Positions 61,714 through 64,000 of a stretch of 64,000 bases of DNA are shown here, one piece after another. The notes under the pieces are model-generated. The model did not search any database. It was not told the DNA's origin and saw nothing but the letters and a program-made list of their open reading frames with translations. The translations under genes were made by a program, and so were the position numbers. Within the stretch, counting starts at the first letter, position 1, and every line of letters begins with the position of its first letter. The stretch covers positions 62,001 to 126,000 of the forward strand of contig JBMNFJ010000017.1 of the NCBI GenBank assembly GCA_050949255.1, read 5' to 3'. Source of the stretch: UBA3941 sp002385665 (GTDB lineage: Bacteria > Bacillota > Clostridia > Caldicoprobacterales > UBA3941).

Positions 61714-62175
61714 CTACTTTTTTGTTTCCGGTAGCCCTGTCAGCCACCCCAGTATACTTGCCACACCTGCCCCCGCAGCATCTACCAAGATATCACCAAT
61801 TTCACATGCCCTTCCGGGTATAAAGTATTGGTGGATCTCATCAAAAACCGCATAGCCCAGGGAAATGGAAAATGCAGTTATGGCTGCCTGATATGGTGGT
61901 ATATTCCGGAATCGGAGGGTTATATGCCACAGCTTGCCCAATATAAAGTATTCGGTAAAGTGTCCCATCACCCGAATCATACTATGAAATCGCATCTCGT
62001 CCAGCTCAAGACCGATATCCTTCGTAAATTTTAATATAAATCCAGTTATACCTCCGCTGAGCCCTGTAGATTCCTCCCCCGACTGATGGGACAGGATAAA
62101 TATAACCCCCATCCAAATTATGGGCAGTATCCATGTGTATCTTTTAGCCTTATCCGTCCAGTTTATTTCATTCAT
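61714..62175 (-). CDS. VanZ family membrane protein
   Basis: 153 residues with four membrane helices. VanZ motif residues are visible in FILSHQSGEES, GHFTEYFILGKLW and YAVFDEIHQYFIPGRACEIGDILVDAAGA. VanZ-like proteins are linked to low-level teicoplanin resistance in one system, but most chromosomal copies have no known role. ATG at 62175. Confidence 0.9.
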   Translation of the reverse strand: MNEINWTDKAKRYTWILPIIWMGVIFILSHQSGEESTGLSGGITGFILKFTKDIGLELDEMRFHSMIRVMGHFTEYFILGKLWHITLRFRNIPPYQAAITAFSISLGYAVFDEIHQYFIPGRACEIGDILVDAAGAGVASILGWLTGLPETKK

Positions 62176-62346
62176 CAAGTCTGCCCCAACCTTCCAAATC
62201 GCTTTTTGAAATTATAACACAAGATTACATATAAGGCTATTTGTGATCCAGCGATTTATAAAAGGATGGTTTATACCGGCAGTTTCCACATTATATCGGG
62301 AAGCTGCCTGTAAGGTTAACTGATATAGTTTGCGTAACAACAATGA

Positions 62347-62396
62347 TAATGGACTATTAATAAGCAAATGACGGAAGAAGCGTTCAATGGCCATTA
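62347..62396. repeat. Repeat family, 50-bp mini form
   Basis: TAATGGACTATTAATAAGC, centre AAATGACGGAAGAA, right end GCGTTCAATGGCCATTA: same length and junction as the mini form at 39108. Confidence 0.8.
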
Positions 62397-62487
62397 CCAG
62401 GTGTATACAACAAACTAATGAACCAGTACAAGATGTTAACTCATATACTAGATATTATTATATTATTATTAAGAGTATTACAATCTA

Positions 62488-62516
62488 TTGACGGGTGTAG
62501 GTTTTTGTAGAATAAT
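62488..62516 (+). promoter_or_regulatory. Promoter of the LCP gene
   Basis: TTGACG (62488-62493), 17-nt spacer, AATAAT (62511-62516). TAATAT two bases later is an alternative -10 box. Confidence 0.5.
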
Positions 62517-62632
62517 ATAACGAGATGGATGTAACCCCTACTTCTACAAGTAGCGGGTATAATTTCGTCGAAACAGACTAATATAGAGAATTTATAAAAG
62601 ACTACAAGGCTGAACTAGATGGAGGAATTATT

Positions 62633-63619
62633 ATGAAAAAGGTGTTAGTGGGGGTATTGGCTGTATTGCTGATTATCCTCGTAGGAATTGGAGGTTATAT
62701 ATACAGAATTATAGATGCACTGTCAAACGTGGATGGGCTTATAGCCGGTAATAATCCAGTTGCATGGGATGAGGATCCCGAAGATTTTGGTATACCGGAA
62801 GAAGCTCCTTTAGAGGGTGACACCAAGGTCATAAATATCCTTTTACTTGGTACTGACAGGCGCAATCGCAATGAGAACGGCCGCTCGGACGCCATTATGA
62901 TAGCTACTGTAGACAAGAAAAACGGCCAACTAAAGCTGGCCTCCGTTATGAGGGACCTGTATGTCCCCATACCCGACAGGAGGGATAACAGGATCAATGC
63001 CGCTTATTCCTTTGGAGGACCAATGCTGGCTATGAAAACCATTAACCAGAATTTTAACCTGGACATAACCCGGTATGTGAGTGTGGACTTTTTTGGCTTG
63101 GAAGAAATCATTAACGCTATAGGCGGTGTTGAGATAGATGTTAAACAGAAGGAGATCAAACATATCAATTCTGTCATAACCCAACTTAATGAATTGGATA
63201 AGCAAAAAAGGAAATCCCCTCATCTAACCCAGGCAGGTGTTCAAACCTTGGACGGCAAGCAGGCCGTAGCCTATTCCAGAATAAGAAAAGTGGGAGACGG
63301 TGATTCGGAACGTACCGAAAGGCAGAGAAGGGTAATGATTCAGATGTTTAACAAGATGAAATCCATAAATCCAATGAAGTTACCGGACCTGGTTGCCTCA
63401 CTCATTCCCTATACCGACACCAATATTCCTGTATCCGATATTATAAGCCTGGGAACCAGCGTACTGACAATGAAGGATAAAAAGATTTACCAGTACAGGG
63501 TTCCGGCCAAAAATACCTACAAGAGCCAAACTATCAGGGGCATGGCAGTCTATGTACCGGATTTAGATACCAACACAAAGCTATTGCATGATTTCTTATA
63601 TAATAAGGTTACAGAATAA
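62633..63619 (+). CDS. LytR-CpsA-Psr (LCP) family cell-wall ligase
   Basis: 328 residues: N-terminal membrane helix (about 3-23) and extracellular LCP domain (about 60-300). Catalytic arginines and Asp fit LLLGTDRRNRNENGRSDAIM and SVMRDLYVPIPDRRDNRINAAY, and AVAYSRIRKVGDGDSERTERQRR. LCP enzymes attach teichoic acids or other anionic polymers from lipid carriers to peptidoglycan. ATG behind GGAGG. Single gene with its own promoter and terminator. Confidence 0.95.
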   Translation: MKKVLVGVLAVLLIILVGIGGYIYRIIDALSNVDGLIAGNNPVAWDEDPEDFGIPEEAPLEGDTKVINILLLGTDRRNRNENGRSDAIMIATVDKKNGQLKLASVMRDLYVPIPDRRDNRINAAYSFGGPMLAMKTINQNFNLDITRYVSVDFFGLEEIINAIGGVEIDVKQKEIKHINSVITQLNELDKQKRKSPHLTQAGVQTLDGKQAVAYSRIRKVGDGDSERTERQRRVMIQMFNKMKSINPMKLPDLVASLIPYTDTNIPVSDIISLGTSVLTMKDKKIYQYRVPAKNTYKSQTIRGMAVYVPDLDTNTKLLHDFLYNKVTE

Positions 63620-63633
63620 GTACAAGAAACAGT

Positions 63634-63672
63634 AAAGGCTTCTACGGTAGTTTATACCGTAGAAGCCTTTTT
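63634..63672. terminator. Bidirectional terminator
   Basis: AAAGGCTTCTACGGT / ACCGTAGAAGCCTTT perfect 15-bp stem with T-run on the plus strand and A-run on the other side, between the converging LCP and SH3b genes. Confidence 0.92.
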
Positions 63673-63684
63673 ATTTCGGTTTTG

Positions 63685-64000
63685 TTATAACTTGATGTAG
63701 GATTTGGATACATAGCCGCTTAGAGAACCACTCTTAATCTGGTACCAGGAACCGCTCTCGCCTGTGATGGTTACCTTGGCTCCGCGATACAACAATCCCA
63801 CTCTGGAATATTTTGTTCCCGGGCCGGTTCGTACATTCAGAGATGATGCGGTTACAGTCCCCGTACGCTGTTCTGTTCCCCTGTTACTTTCACTACCGGA
63901 GATTAGCTTTAGGTAATCCCCATGGACATAGCCCGTACCACTTCCGTACTTAATCTTATACCAGGCGCCTACCTTTTCCAGTAGTTCTACCTGTTTACCC
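63685..64000 (-). CDS. SH3b-domain protein (partial, C-terminal end)
   Basis: The last 105 residues of a minus-strand gene whose 5' part lies beyond base 64000; the stop TAA is at 63687-63685. Two bacterial SH3 (SH3b) repeats are visible: WYKIKYGSGTGYVHGDYLKL and SSLNVRTGPGTKYSRVGLLY...WYQIKSGSLSGYVSKSYIKL. Such repeats bind cell wall and often accompany peptidoglycan hydrolase domains. The catalytic part, if any, is not in view. Confidence 0.85.
   Translation of the reverse strand, partial: GKQVELLEKVGAWYKIKYGSGTGYVHGDYLKLISGSESNRGTEQRTGTVTASSLNVRTGPGTKYSRVGLLYRGAKVTITGESGSWYQIKSGSLSGYVSKSYIKL

Larger units (their letters stand above)
62176..62632. other. Gene-free spacer upstream of the LCP gene
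   Basis: Contains AGGATGGTTTATACC at 62263, matching the sequence left of repeat copy A; the 50-bp mini repeat at 62347; and the LCP promoter. The remainder is AT-rich and shows nothing else. A short inverted repeat CTACTTCTACAAGTAG occurs near 62539. Confidence 0.6.

Noticed and set aside
62212..62394. 60-codon minus-strand reading frame
   Set aside because: Lies over the mini repeat and its flank, with no recognisable protein and no good start signal.

Overview
The window looks like a chromosomal stretch of an endospore-forming, probably anaerobic Firmicute of the class Clostridia. The evidence is a broad set of sporulation and germination genes (spoIID, ywmB, spoIIR, spo0A, spmA/spmB, sleB, ypeB, an sspF-type SASP, a ytvI-type gene, a SPOCS/LysM protein, abrB), an A/V-type ATPase instead of an F-type ATPase, a folate/methyl-transfer gene pair and a Met T-box. 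Almost everything is on the minus strand. The plus-strand exceptions are the methyl-transfer pair, a penicillin-binding protein, abrB and an LCP gene.

Layout. 1-3.1 kb: spoIID (cut by the left edge), murA, ywmB. 3.2-13.7 kb: mgtC-like gene and the V-ATPase operon (transcribed H-I-K-E-C-F-A-B-D) behind upp; a 288-bp repeat sits inside the operon between F and A. 13.8-23 kb: ywlE-type phosphatase, sua5, ZIP transporter, prfA, prmC, yqhQ, rpmE, ytvI-type gene and rho. rho is read in two frames, with a one-base shift after the Rho_N domain and a predicted leader of about 775 nt. 24-32 kb: DUF1934 gene, murI, ddl, SASP, ypeB, sleB, spoIIR, a degenerate GGDEF membrane protein and a nucleotidyltransferase. 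32.1-34.7 kb (+): homocysteine methyltransferase/MTHFR fusion and a corrinoid-type methyltransferase. 34.7-49.7 kb: ispE, SPOCS/LysM, veg, a zinc-ribbon gene, a DnaA-box cluster, arsR, spo0A, an acidic-repeat protein, rsmA, yabE, a PBP (+), tatD and metG under a T-box. 49.7-55.3 kb: two paralogous putative glycoside hydrolases flanking a class V aminotransferase. 55.9-64 kb: comB, spmB, spmA, abrB (+), rsmI, trmN6-like gene, tlpA/resA, ccdA, vanZ, LCP (+) and the end of an SH3b protein.

Two conserved Bacillus blocks can be recognised: rho-prfA-prmC-sua5-ywlE-upp-ATPase-ywmB-murA-spoIID, and the oriC-proximal trmN6-rsmI-abrB-metG-tatD-yabE-rsmA-veg-sspF-ispE set. Here they are placed side by side with insertions. 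The ATPase slot, held by the F-type atp operon in Bacillus, is occupied by a V-type operon whose K subunit carries the full Na+-ligand signature.

A family of intergenic repeats with inverted ends (205-206-bp long forms, 50-bp mini forms and single-end remnants) punctuates the window. I saw no tRNA, rRNA, CRISPR array or autonomous transposase.
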